The notes beneath the pieces were generated by a model that did no database searches, was not told the origin of the DNA, and saw only the letters and a program-made list of their open reading frames with translations. Below, piece by piece: positions 8,885 to 15,240 of a DNA stretch of 19,394 bases (position 1 is the first letter of the stretch; the number at the start of each line of letters is the position of its first letter). The position numbers and the translations under genes were made by a program. Source of the stretch: JAPLGE01 sp964355545 (GTDB taxonomy: Bacteria; Bipolaricaulota; Bipolaricaulia; UBA7950; UBA9294); assembly GCA_964355545.1 (NCBI GenBank), contig CAYHEK010000025.1, positions 1 through 19,394 of the forward strand, given 5' to 3'.

Positions 8885-9721
8885 TTAGATGGCCTCTTGG
8901 ATGAAGATCCCCGCGTTCTCGAAGAAGAACCCGATTCCCTCCGGCACGACCGCCAGGCCCCCGCGTGTCTTAGCGGCCACCACCGGCGGCACCTCGAGCT
9001 TCGCCGCGCGCTGGAAATCCAGGGCCACGATGCGGTAGTAGGCACCGGGGAGGAGGATATCCCTCTTCAGAAGATAGTCCCGGGGATTCGCGATGAACTC
9101 GACCCTCTGAGGGTCATCCTCCTTGGCTGCGTTCAGTTCCTCCATCACGGTCGGAAGCCTCCCCAGGGCCTCGGAGGGGATCCGTTCGATCAGCTGGAGA
9201 TAGCTCTCGATGCCCTGCATCGGTTCAGGGCCCGTGGTCGAGAAGGCGGGAACCGGACCACCGGCGAGGGAGCTGGGTGGCACGATCGCCGTCTGGATGA
9301 AGATCCCCACATTGTCGTAGAACAGCCCGATCCCTGCGGCCACGAACGTCAGTTCTTCCTGCTGCTCGGCCACGCCGAACCACGCGGTCTTGGGATCCAG
9401 GTTGTCCTCAAAACGCAACGCCACGACCTGGTAGTAGTTCACCGGGAGGTCGACTCCCTTGGTCTCCAGATACGCGCGGGGGTTCTCCTGGAAGGCCTTT
9501 CTCCCATCCTCTCCCAGGGTATCGAGCTCGGCCATCGCTGCGGGAATCCGGAGGAGGGCTTCGTCGGAGATGCGAGACAAGAGTCGGTAGTAGCGCTCGA
9601 CGGCCGACTCTTCTTGTGCCGAGCCGAGCGTCGTCAGCCCAAGCGCGATGAGGGCCACGGCGAGCAAGGAAAGGCCGGCATACGCCAAGAGACCGTGTCG
9701 TCCGTACCCCTGCTTTGTCAT
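8885..9721 (-). CDS. Secreted protein of two tandem homologous units, function unknown
   Basis: A 278-residue protein I cannot assign to a named family. Residues 10-35 are a signal peptide or anchor (HGLLAYAGLSLLAVALIAL, then GSAQEES). Two copies of one unit follow at about 42-145 and 172-278, joined by a Pro/Gly-rich linker (PPSSLAGGPVPAF). Each unit has a helix (EALxRxPxxMxELxxxxED), an F-x-x-N-P-R-x-Y-L motif, an L-P-x-x-Y-Y-x-V-V-A-L strand and a hydrophobic end (GIGLFYDNVGIFIQTAI versus GIGFFFENAGIFIQEAI). The N-P-R-x-Y-L...L-P stretch loosely recalls the leader segment of nitrile-hydratase-like (NHLP) peptides; this is a guess. ATG 9721 is chosen because the site GGAGGTGATC (9725-9734) precedes it and overlaps the GTG at 9730. 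It is first in the operon, behind its own promoter. Confidence 0.82.
   Translation of the reverse strand: MTKQGYGRHGLLAYAGLSLLAVALIALGLTTLGSAQEESAVERYYRLLSRISDEALLRIPAAMAELDTLGEDGRKAFQENPRAYLETKGVDLPVNYYQVVALRFEDNLDPKTAWFGVAEQQEELTFVAAGIGLFYDNVGIFIQTAIVPPSSLAGGPVPAFSTTGPEPMQGIESYLQLIERIPSEALGRLPTVMEELNAAKEDDPQRVEFIANPRDYLLKRDILLPGAYYRIVALDFQRAAKLEVPPVVAAKTRGGLAVVPEGIGFFFENAGIFIQEAI
8888..9598 (-). repeat. Internal duplication in the 278-residue secreted protein
   Basis: Unit A (about 9287-9598) and unit B (about 8888-9208) encode homologous segments of some 105 residues. The best-kept positions are the NPR-x-YL motif, the YY-x-(V/I)-VAL strand and the GIG-(L/F)-F-(Y/F)-(D/E)-N-x-GIFIQ-x-AI end. 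The middle of each unit after the VAL strand is variable in length and sequence. Confidence 0.8.
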
Positions 9722-9724
9722 GTG

Positions 9725-9734
9725 GATCACCTCC
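9725..9734 (-). promoter_or_regulatory. Near-perfect Shine-Dalgarno site of the 278-residue secreted protein
   Basis: The reverse strand reads GGAGGTGATC, complementary over ten bases to the usual 16S rRNA tail, with ATG 9721 three bases after the full match (eight after GGAGG). It rules out the overlapping GTG at 9730 as the start. Confidence 0.75.
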
Positions 9735-9741
9735 GAGCTCC

Positions 9742-9770
9742 AGTATAGTGGAGATCGGCTCTCAAGTGAA
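9742..9770 (-). promoter_or_regulatory. Sigma-70-type promoter of the secreted-protein operon
   Basis: On the reverse strand, -35 TTCACT (9765-9770), a 17-base spacer and -10 TATACT (9742-9747). The start of transcription would fall near 9735, right at the 5' edge of the Shine-Dalgarno site, so the leader is very short. Two small inverted repeats overlap it: CTCCA / TGGAG around the -10 (9738-9753) and GAGA / TCTC in the spacer (9751-9763). Either could be an operator, but the arms are only 4-5 bp. Confidence 0.6.
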
Positions 9771-9796
9771 GCCAGGGGTGTGCCTCGCGAGAGGGC

Positions 9797-10129
9797 CTAC
9801 AGGTCCTCCAGAATCTCGAACGCCCCGCGCAGGTGAGGGATGGTGATCGAGCCTCCCACGACGAGGGCGACGGAGAGGGCCTCCGCGATCTCCTCCGGGC
9901 TTGCGCCCTCCTCCTTCGCCCGCACGAGGTGATACGTGATGCAATCGCTGCAGCGAAGGACGGTCGAGGCGACGAGCCCCAAAAGCTCCTTGTACTTCTT
10001 TGGGATCTCCCCCTCCCCGTACGCCTCGTGGTCCAGGGCGAAGAACCGCTTGATGGTGAGGTTCGCCTTGCGCAGGACGAGCTCGTTTTGCTTCTTGCGC
10101 CGTTCGAAGAACGCTCTGTGCTTCTCCAT
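9797..10129 (-). CDS. AhpD-like / carboxymuconolactone decarboxylase family protein
   Basis: A 110-residue cytoplasmic all-helical protein with the CMD/AhpD signature: C60-S-D-C63-I-T-Y-H67 in the middle of the fold, followed by AxxxGASPEEIAEAL and a glycine-bearing helix (VVGGSITIPHL). In AhpD the C-x-x-C pair with the following His performs thiol-based peroxide or disulfide chemistry; in true carboxymuconolactone decarboxylases the cysteines are absent. A redox role is therefore likelier than ring-cleavage catabolism, but the substrate is unknown. The frame is open much further upstream over lspA, but ATG 10129 has GGAGG seven bases away and gives the usual family length. It ends 75 bases before the secreted operon, which has its own promoter, so linkage with those genes is uncertain. 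Confidence 0.85.
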   Translation of the reverse strand: MEKHRAFFERRKKQNELVLRKANLTIKRFFALDHEAYGEGEIPKKYKELLGLVASTVLRCSDCITYHLVRAKEEGASPEEIAEALSVALVVGGSITIPHLRGAFEILEDL

Positions 10130-10150
10130 CGTTCTCCCTCCTTCCAGGCG

Positions 10151-10202
10151 ATCGTACTCGAAGGAGGGTTCGCTTGACGGGATCCCGGTCGAGGGGTAGC
10201 CT
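10151..10202 (+). promoter_or_regulatory. Divergent promoter region between the AhpD-like gene and lspA
   Basis: Forward strand: -35 TTGACG (10174-10179), 17-base spacer, -10 TAGCCT (10197-10202), which would start RNA at about 10209-10211, on or beside the lspA ATG. Reverse strand: a good -10 TACGAT (10151-10156) for the AhpD-like gene, but no convincing -35 at the right distance. The lspA -10 is weak (3 of 6), so this call is tentative. Confidence 0.4.
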
Positions 10203-10210
10203 GTAGCGCC

Positions 10211-10687
10211 ATGGGCGGGGTTTCCTATCTCCTTCTCTCCGGAGTGATCGTCCTTCTCGATCGTCTCCTCAAGGGGTGGGCGGCCGTCTCCCTCGCCCCC
10301 GCTGCCTCCCGTCCCCTCCTTGGAGAGGTGATTCGCTTGACGCGCGTCCACAACGTCGGTGGCGCGTTCGGGATCTTCCCGGGGAACGGCGTTCTCTTCT
10401 TGACGGTCTCCTTCATCGTCTCGATCGCGCTCGTCGTCCTCTTCCTCGCCGTCCCCCTGCGGGGGACCCTGCTCAAGACCGGCCTCTCCCTCGTCCTCGG
10501 CGGGGCGGTGGGGAATCTTATCGACCGCCTCCAGTTCGGGTACGTCCTCGACTTCTTCGAGGTGCGCGGTTTTTCCATCTTCAACCTCGCGGACGCCTGT
10601 CTGACGATGGGGATAGGATTCATCCTGGTTCACGCTCTCTTCGGAGGTGAGAGAAATCGAGCTGCGCGGCCGGTTGATCGTCTTTGA
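10211..10687 (+). CDS. lspA: Lipoprotein signal peptidase (signal peptidase II)
   Basis: A 158-residue inner-membrane aspartyl protease that cuts the signal peptide from diacylglyceryl-modified prolipoproteins at the conserved cysteine. Four hydrophobic helices are visible. Family motifs are intact: D17-R with the following K21, H-N48-x-G-x-A-F-G, G-N102-L-I-D105-R106, then catalytic D114 (YVLDFF) and catalytic D128 (FNLADACLTMG). Length matches the family. ATG 10211 gives a typical N-terminus but has only a weak purine-rich site upstream, and the candidate promoter would put the RNA start almost on the ATG. The 3' end overlaps the tmk frame by 41 bases. Interestingly, none of the exported proteins in this window carries a lipobox, so its substrates lie elsewhere. 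Confidence 0.95.
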   Translation: MGGVSYLLLSGVIVLLDRLLKGWAAVSLAPAASRPLLGEVIRLTRVHNVGGAFGIFPGNGVLFLTVSFIVSIALVVLFLAVPLRGTLLKTGLSLVLGGAVGNLIDRLQFGYVLDFFEVRGFSIFNLADACLTMGIGFILVHALFGGERNRAARPVDRL

Positions 10688-11264
10688 GGGGCTCGACTCG
10701 AGTGGCAAGTCGACGCAGGTTGAGCTTCTCGCGGAGCGCCTCCGGGAGGCCCACCTCCCGGTGACGACGACGCGAGAGCCGGGAGGGACTCCCCTCGGCG
10801 AGGCGGTGCGGAGGCTCCTCCTCGCGCGGGAGAATCGCGCCCTCCTCCCCCTCCCCGAGCTTCTCCTCTTCGTCGCCTCTCGCGCGCAGCTCGCGAGCGA
10901 GGTGATCGAGCCCGCGCTAGAGGCAGGGCGCGTCGTCGTCTCGAGCCGCTTTCGCCTGGCGAGCCTCGCCTACCAGGGGTACGGCCGCGGGATCGCTCTC
11001 GATCTGATCGAACGCCTGAACGACGCCGCGACACGCGGCCGCCACCCAGACCTGACGTTCCTCATCGACCTTCCCGCGGAGGTGGCCTTGAGGCGGAGGA
11101 AAGGCGAAGGAGATCGCATCGAGCAGGAGACCCTCGCCTTCTACGAGCGGGTCCGGGGGGGGTACCTCGAGCTCACGCAGGATGATCCGCGCGTCGTCCG
11201 GATCGACGGGACTCTCTCCGTGAGAGAGATCGCCGACGCCGTCGCCCGACACCTTGGCGTCTAG
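10647..11264 (+). CDS. tmk: Thymidylate kinase (dTMP kinase)
   Basis: A 205-residue cytoplasmic P-loop kinase that converts dTMP to dTDP with ATP. Visible: Walker A G15-L-D-S-S-G-K-S22 with no arginine in the loop (bacterial type II), TREPGGTPLGE at 42-52, LLLFVASRAQ at 72-81, LAYQGYGRG at 107-115, and a LID with several arginines followed by DRIEQE (156-161). Odd: the family's D-R-[YFH] motif is S100-R-F here, so the usual Asp is missing. The start is uncertain. GTG 10647 lies within a GGAGGTGA sequence inside lspA; a TTG at 10674, just before IVFEG, is possible but 26 bases from that site. The overlap implies translational coupling with lspA. Confidence 0.93.
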   Translation: MREIELRGRLIVFEGLDSSGKSTQVELLAERLREAHLPVTTTREPGGTPLGEAVRRLLLARENRALLPLPELLLFVASRAQLASEVIEPALEAGRVVVSSRFRLASLAYQGYGRGIALDLIERLNDAATRGRHPDLTFLIDLPAEVALRRRKGEGDRIEQETLAFYERVRGGYLELTQDDPRVVRIDGTLSVREIADAVARHLGV

Positions 11265-11266
11265 CT

Positions 11267-11296
11267 TTGTCCGAAGGGAGAACGATCGGGTATCAT
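11267..11296 (+). promoter_or_regulatory. Promoter of dnaN
   Basis: -35 TTGTCC (11267-11272), 18-base spacer, -10 TATCAT (11291-11296), just after the tmk stop codon. It would give a leader of about 30 bases before ATG 11334. Confidence 0.5.
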
Positions 11297-11333
11297 CGAG
11301 TGAGGGGAAGTCCGGAGGGAAAAGGGGGACGAA

Positions 11334-12485
11334 ATGGACTTCGTGTGTCTGAAGAACGACCTGGTGTTCGGGGTGAAACTCGCAAGCTACGCCCTGGGGA
11401 CCCGCTCGAGCATGCCGATCCTCTCCGGCCTGAAGATGGAGATCGCCGGGGGGCGCCTTTCTCTCTGCGCGACTGACCTTGAGCGCGCGGTGCGCTGTGC
11501 GATCCCGATCGAGAACAAGGCGGGCGACGAGGCGGTTGTCCTGAACGGCGCCGTCCTCTCCCAGATCGCCGCTCGCCTCCCCGAGGACGAGCGGATCAGC
11601 CTGAAGACGGACGCCGAGGACGGGACGGTCGTCAAGCTGCGCTGCGGGGAGACCTCCTTCGACCTCCCCACCCTCCCCGTGGAGGACTACCCCGAGATTC
11701 CCCCCCTTCCCCAGAAGAAGATCGCCTCGCTCGGCACGAGCCGCTTCCACCGGGGGTTTGAGCAGACGGCGTTCGCAGCGCTGAAGGCCGGGGAGACGAC
11801 CCGGCTCAGCCTCACGGGCGTGGACATCGTCCTCCAGGCCGCCGGGGTGAAGATGGTGGCAACGAACGGCTACCGGCTCGCCGTGAAGACCGTGGCCGCG
11901 ACGGAGATTCTCGAGGAGGGGGAGTACCTCATCGAAGCGGGCGTCCTTGCGGACCTCGACCGCGTCCTCGCCCAGGTCGAAGGGAAGGCGGTCGACCTGT
12001 ACAAGTCCGAAGGCCAGCTCTTCTTCCAGGCGGACGGAGTCACGTTCATGGCGAAGACGATCGCCGAGGAGTTCCCCGACTTCGAACGGGTGATCCCCAA
12101 GGAGAACCCGATCGGCCTCGTCTTCGATCGCCGCGCCTTCCTGGAGACCCTGCAACGGATCGAGATCACTGCCGCGGAGGAGTCGGGGGCGGTCACGATC
12201 CGCGTGACGGACAACGAGAGTGCGGCCCGGATCAACTCCTCCTCCAAGGACAAGGGGGAGGGCGAGGAGCGCGTCCGGCTGAAGAAGGTCCCCTCTCAGG
12301 GGACCGAGATCTCGTTCAAGGCGGAGTACCTGATCGACGCTCTCAAGAGAATGAACTCCGAGACCGTCGCCTTCTGGCTCTCCTCGCCGGAGAAGGCCGG
12401 CCTCCTTGAGCCGTCGGGCGACCGGACCGCGGAGGACGACGAAGGGTTCCTCTACGTCTGCATGCCGGTCCGCTTGACGAGCTAG
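11334..12485 (+). CDS. dnaN: DNA polymerase III beta subunit (sliding clamp)
   Basis: A 383-residue protein, the usual clamp length, that dimerises into a ring around DNA and tethers the replicase. Three clamp domains of about 125 residues follow one another. Diagnostic parts are the N-terminal region with PILSGLKMEI and ATDLERAVR, the middle ATNGYRLAVK segment, the third-domain FKAEYLIDALKRM and the C-terminal YVCMPVRL. The stretch at about 300-325 is unusually charged and Ser/Lys/Glu-rich (NSSSKDKGEGEERVRLKK). AAAGGGGG lies five bases before ATG 11334. The gene follows tmk by 69 bases and has its own likely promoter. dnaA, its frequent partner in bacteria, is not next to it. It ends tail to tail with alaS with a 4-base overlap. 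Confidence 0.95.
   Translation: MDFVCLKNDLVFGVKLASYALGTRSSMPILSGLKMEIAGGRLSLCATDLERAVRCAIPIENKAGDEAVVLNGAVLSQIAARLPEDERISLKTDAEDGTVVKLRCGETSFDLPTLPVEDYPEIPPLPQKKIASLGTSRFHRGFEQTAFAALKAGETTRLSLTGVDIVLQAAGVKMVATNGYRLAVKTVAATEILEEGEYLIEAGVLADLDRVLAQVEGKAVDLYKSEGQLFFQADGVTFMAKTIAEEFPDFERVIPKENPIGLVFDRRAFLETLQRIEITAAEESGAVTIRVTDNESAARINSSSKDKGEGEERVRLKKVPSQGTEISFKAEYLIDALKRMNSETVAFWLSSPEKAGLLEPSGDRTAEDDEGFLYVCMPVRLTS
12482..12485. other. Shared CTAG: stop codon of dnaN and alaS
   Basis: The palindrome CTAG supplies TAG to dnaN on the forward strand (12483-12485) and TAG to alaS on the reverse strand (12484-12482). The two convergent genes therefore overlap by four bases, and no terminator can fit between them. 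Confidence 0.9.
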
Positions 12486-15076
12486 CCGATCAGGGCGGCC
12501 CGCGCCGCGTCGACGCCGGCCGCGAGCGCCGCGTCGACTTCTTCGACCTTCGGCCCGCCTCCTTGGGCGAAACTGCGGTTCCCGCCGCCCCCGCCGCCGA
12601 GGAGGGAAGCCATCGTCCGCACGAGGGTCCCAGCGTCGACCGCCTTGAGTCCCTTACTGACCTTCGAGACCGTGACCCCGCGCTCTCCGGCCTTCCCCAC
12701 GAGGAGGACGACCGCCGGCCGCGCCCCTTCCTCGAGGAGGTCGGCGAGACGCTTGAGGTCCTCCGCCGACCGGTCGAGCCGACCAGAGAGGAGGGTGGCC
12801 TCTCCCGCCTTCTCTGCGCGTTCTAGGAGCTCGTCGCGCGTGCGCAGGAGGGCCTCCTCCGTTACTCGCGCAAGCTCGCCGCGGACGAGGTCGAGCTCGC
12901 CGCGCAGTTTCGCGAGGCCCGCCAGGGGGTCCTCTCCCAGCTCCCCTTTGAGGCGGCCGAGGAGGTCTTCCTCGGCGCGAAGGCGAGCGAGGACGCCCTC
13001 GCCGGTGACGGCGCGGATCCGCCGCGTCCCCGCGGCGACCGACTCCTCGGAGATCACCTTGACGAGGCCGATCTCGCCGCTTGAGCGCACGTGCGTCCCC
13101 CCGCATAGTTCGCGGCTCTTGTCGCCGACCGAGACGACGCGCACCGTCTCCTTACCCTTGTACTCCTCCTCGAAGTGAGCCATCGCCCCGGAGGCCTTCG
13201 CCTCCTCGAGCGGCATCTCCTCCGTCTCCACAGGGAGGTCAGCGAGGACCGCCGTGTTCGCTAGGTCTTCCACGCGTCGGATCTCCTCGGGCCGGAGCGC
13301 CTCGAAGTGCGAGAAGTCGAAGCGAAGCTCGCTATCGGAGACGTAGGAGCCAGCCTGGATCGCGTGCTCGCCGACGACTTGACGGAGGGCGGCGTGCAGG
13401 AGGTGCGTGGCTGTGTGGTTGCGCGCGATCCGAGCCCGCCGCTCGGCGTCGACGGAGAGGCGAACGCGGTCGCCGACGGCGAAGCCACCCTCCGTCACCT
13501 TGACCCGATGACGGCATGCACCGTACGGATTCTTCTGGACGTCGAGGACTTTCCCCTGCCCGACTCGGGTGAGGTTCTCGGTCGTCCCTGTGTCCGCGAT
13601 CTGTCCTCCGGCCTCGGCATAGAAGGGGCTTTCGTCGACTATGACGATCATCTCGTCATCGCCCTTCTCTGGGATGTCGGCGATCGTTCCTTCTCCTTCT
13701 GTTCCCTCGTAACCGAGGAAATCAGTCGCTTCGCGCCATGCTCTCTTCACCTCGGCAGTAACGCTCACGCTCGGCGTCACCGAAATGGGGACGCGCGATC
13801 GCTCTCTCTGTCCGGCCATCGCTGTCTCGAACCCCGGCCGGTCGACGGAGACCCCCGCCTCCGCGGCGATCTCCTCGGTGAGTTCGAGCGGGAAGCCGTA
13901 GGTATCGTAGAGTTCGAAGGCAATCTCGCCAGGGAGGACCTTCTCTTTGCTCTTAGCGAGGTCCTTCAGGATCCCCTTGAGACGTCGCTCTCCGCTCGCC
14001 AGGGTCCGGCGGAAGGTCGCCTCCTCGCGCGCGACGACTCGCTCGGCGAGCGGCCGCGAGGCGACGATCTCCGGGTAAACCGCCCCCAGGGAATCGACGA
14101 CCGGCTCGACGAATCCCTTCAAGGCGCCCTCGGAGAGCCCAAGCTTCTCGCCGGCGCGGATCGCGCGGCGGAGGATCCGGCGCAGGACGTAGCCCTGCTT
14201 CTCGTTCCCCGGCAGGACCCCATCAGCGATAAGGAAGACCGTCCCGCGGATGTGGTCAGCCACGACGTTACGATCGGTGAGATCGGTGGGCCGAAGGGAC
14301 CGTGTCATCTCCGTTTGAATCGCCTCGACGATCGGCCGGAAGAGGTCGATCTCGAAGTCGCTTGCCACGCCCTGGAGGACCGCGGAGGTGCGCTCGAGGC
14401 CCATCCCCGTGTCGATATTCTTCCTCCTCAAGGGGACGAAGCCCCCGTCCTCCTGGGCGTCGTACTGCATGAAGACGAGGTTCCAGATCTCGGAGAACCG
14501 GTCGCACGAGCAGGCGACCCCGCGGCAGTCCGGGCCGCAGGCCTTCGCTTGGCCGGCGTCGTAGAAGATCTCACTGTCGGGGCCGCATGGCCCGGAGTTC
14601 CCCACCGGCCCCCACCAGTTGTGTTCCTTTCCGAGACGCACGATCTTCGCGGGCGGGATCCCGATCGCGTCCCTCCAGATCTCGTAGGCCTCGTTGTCCT
14701 CCTCGTACACCGAGACCCATAACCGATCCCTGGGGATCGAAAGCTCGCCCGTCACGAACTTCCACGCAAGGTCGATCGCCCCTTCCTTGAAGTAGTCCCC
14801 GAACGAGAAGTTCCCGAGCATCTCGAAGAACGTGTGGTGAAACGCGGTCTTCCCCACGTTCTCGATGTCCGTCGTGCGGAAGCACTTCTGGCAGGTCGTC
14901 GCCCGTCGGAAAGGCGGCTCGACGCGGCCCCAGAAGATCTCCTTGAACTGCACCATCCCCGCCGAGGTGAAGAGGAGGGTCGGGTCCTTGGGGACGAGCG
15001 AGGAGCTTGGGAGCACCTTGTGTCCCCGCGCAGAGAAGTAATCCAGGTAGCGCTTTCTCAATTCGCTCGCCAGCAT
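12482..15076 (-). CDS. alaS: Alanyl-tRNA synthetase
   Basis: An 864-residue cytoplasmic enzyme that charges tRNA-Ala and hydrolyses mischarged Ser/Gly. Order of domains: class II catalytic core (about 1-240; motif 2 region with FRTTDIENVGKTAFHHTFFE, motif 3 with GMGLERTSAVLQG at 224-236), tRNA-recognition helices (about 240-450), the editing domain (about 480-700) with zinc ligands H554-T-A-T-H558 and C658-G-G-T-H662, then a coiled linker and the C-Ala domain ending in a Gly-rich GGGGGG...AQGGGPKVEE segment. A cysteine cluster C180, C184, C189 and C191 sits before DRFSEIWNLVFMQ, as in many bacterial AlaS. Full length and intact. AAGGAAGG precedes ATG 15076. Transcribed alone from its own promoter, divergent from the importer genes. 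Confidence 0.97.
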   Translation of the reverse strand: MLASELRKRYLDYFSARGHKVLPSSSLVPKDPTLLFTSAGMVQFKEIFWGRVEPPFRRATTCQKCFRTTDIENVGKTAFHHTFFEMLGNFSFGDYFKEGAIDLAWKFVTGELSIPRDRLWVSVYEEDNEAYEIWRDAIGIPPAKIVRLGKEHNWWGPVGNSGPCGPDSEIFYDAGQAKACGPDCRGVACSCDRFSEIWNLVFMQYDAQEDGGFVPLRRKNIDTGMGLERTSAVLQGVASDFEIDLFRPIVEAIQTEMTRSLRPTDLTDRNVVADHIRGTVFLIADGVLPGNEKQGYVLRRILRRAIRAGEKLGLSEGALKGFVEPVVDSLGAVYPEIVASRPLAERVVAREEATFRRTLASGERRLKGILKDLAKSKEKVLPGEIAFELYDTYGFPLELTEEIAAEAGVSVDRPGFETAMAGQRERSRVPISVTPSVSVTAEVKRAWREATDFLGYEGTEGEGTIADIPEKGDDEMIVIVDESPFYAEAGGQIADTGTTENLTRVGQGKVLDVQKNPYGACRHRVKVTEGGFAVGDRVRLSVDAERRARIARNHTATHLLHAALRQVVGEHAIQAGSYVSDSELRFDFSHFEALRPEEIRRVEDLANTAVLADLPVETEEMPLEEAKASGAMAHFEEEYKGKETVRVVSVGDKSRELCGGTHVRSSGEIGLVKVISEESVAAGTRRIRAVTGEGVLARLRAEEDLLGRLKGELGEDPLAGLAKLRGELDLVRGELARVTEEALLRTRDELLERAEKAGEATLLSGRLDRSAEDLKRLADLLEEGARPAVVLLVGKAGERGVTVSKVSKGLKAVDAGTLVRTMASLLGGGGGGNRSFAQGGGPKVEEVDAALAAGVDAARAALIG

Positions 15077-15103
15077 GAAGACCTTCCTTGACGATGATGT
15101 GGG

Positions 15104-15132
15104 ATTCTAGTGCGGCACTGCGGCGAAGTCAA
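15104..15132 (-). promoter_or_regulatory. Promoter of alaS
   Basis: Reverse strand: -35 TTGACT (15127-15132), 17-base spacer, -10 TAGAAT (15104-15109), one mismatch each from consensus. The spacer begins with an inverted repeat AGTGC-g-GCACT (15109-15119) abutting the -10, a possible operator. Confidence 0.7.
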
Positions 15133-15159
15133 AGCCACGATCTTGTCTGCACTTTCCTC

Positions 15160-15188
15160 TTGTGCTCCTCGAGGGGTCCCTGTATACT
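15160..15188 (+). promoter_or_regulatory. Promoter of the ABC importer operon
   Basis: -35 TTGTGC (15160-15165), 17-base spacer, -10 TATACT (15183-15188), giving a leader of about 45 bases. The spacer contains the palindrome CCTCGAGG (15167-15174), and an inverted repeat GAAT-ctcc-ATTC (15192-15203) covers the expected RNA start. Both are operator-like but short. The -35 lies only 28 bases from the divergent alaS -35. Confidence 0.55.
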
Positions 15189-15240
15189 CGGGAATCTCCA
15201 TTCAAGCTTCGTGTGATCCCCGGAGCGAAACGAGGGCAGG

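Noticed and set aside
10130..10708. N-terminal extension of the AhpD-like gene up to 303 residues
   Set aside because: The extension is antisense to lspA, is low-complexity and acidic, and the ATG at 10129 has a strong ribosome binding site and gives the normal family length.
10917..12155. A 412-codon reverse frame over tmk and dnaN
   Set aside because: Antisense shadow of two well-identified genes, with no recognisable domain.
13307..14722. A 471-codon forward frame inside alaS
   Set aside because: Antisense to the alaS core and editing domain; composition is typical of GC-rich shadow frames.
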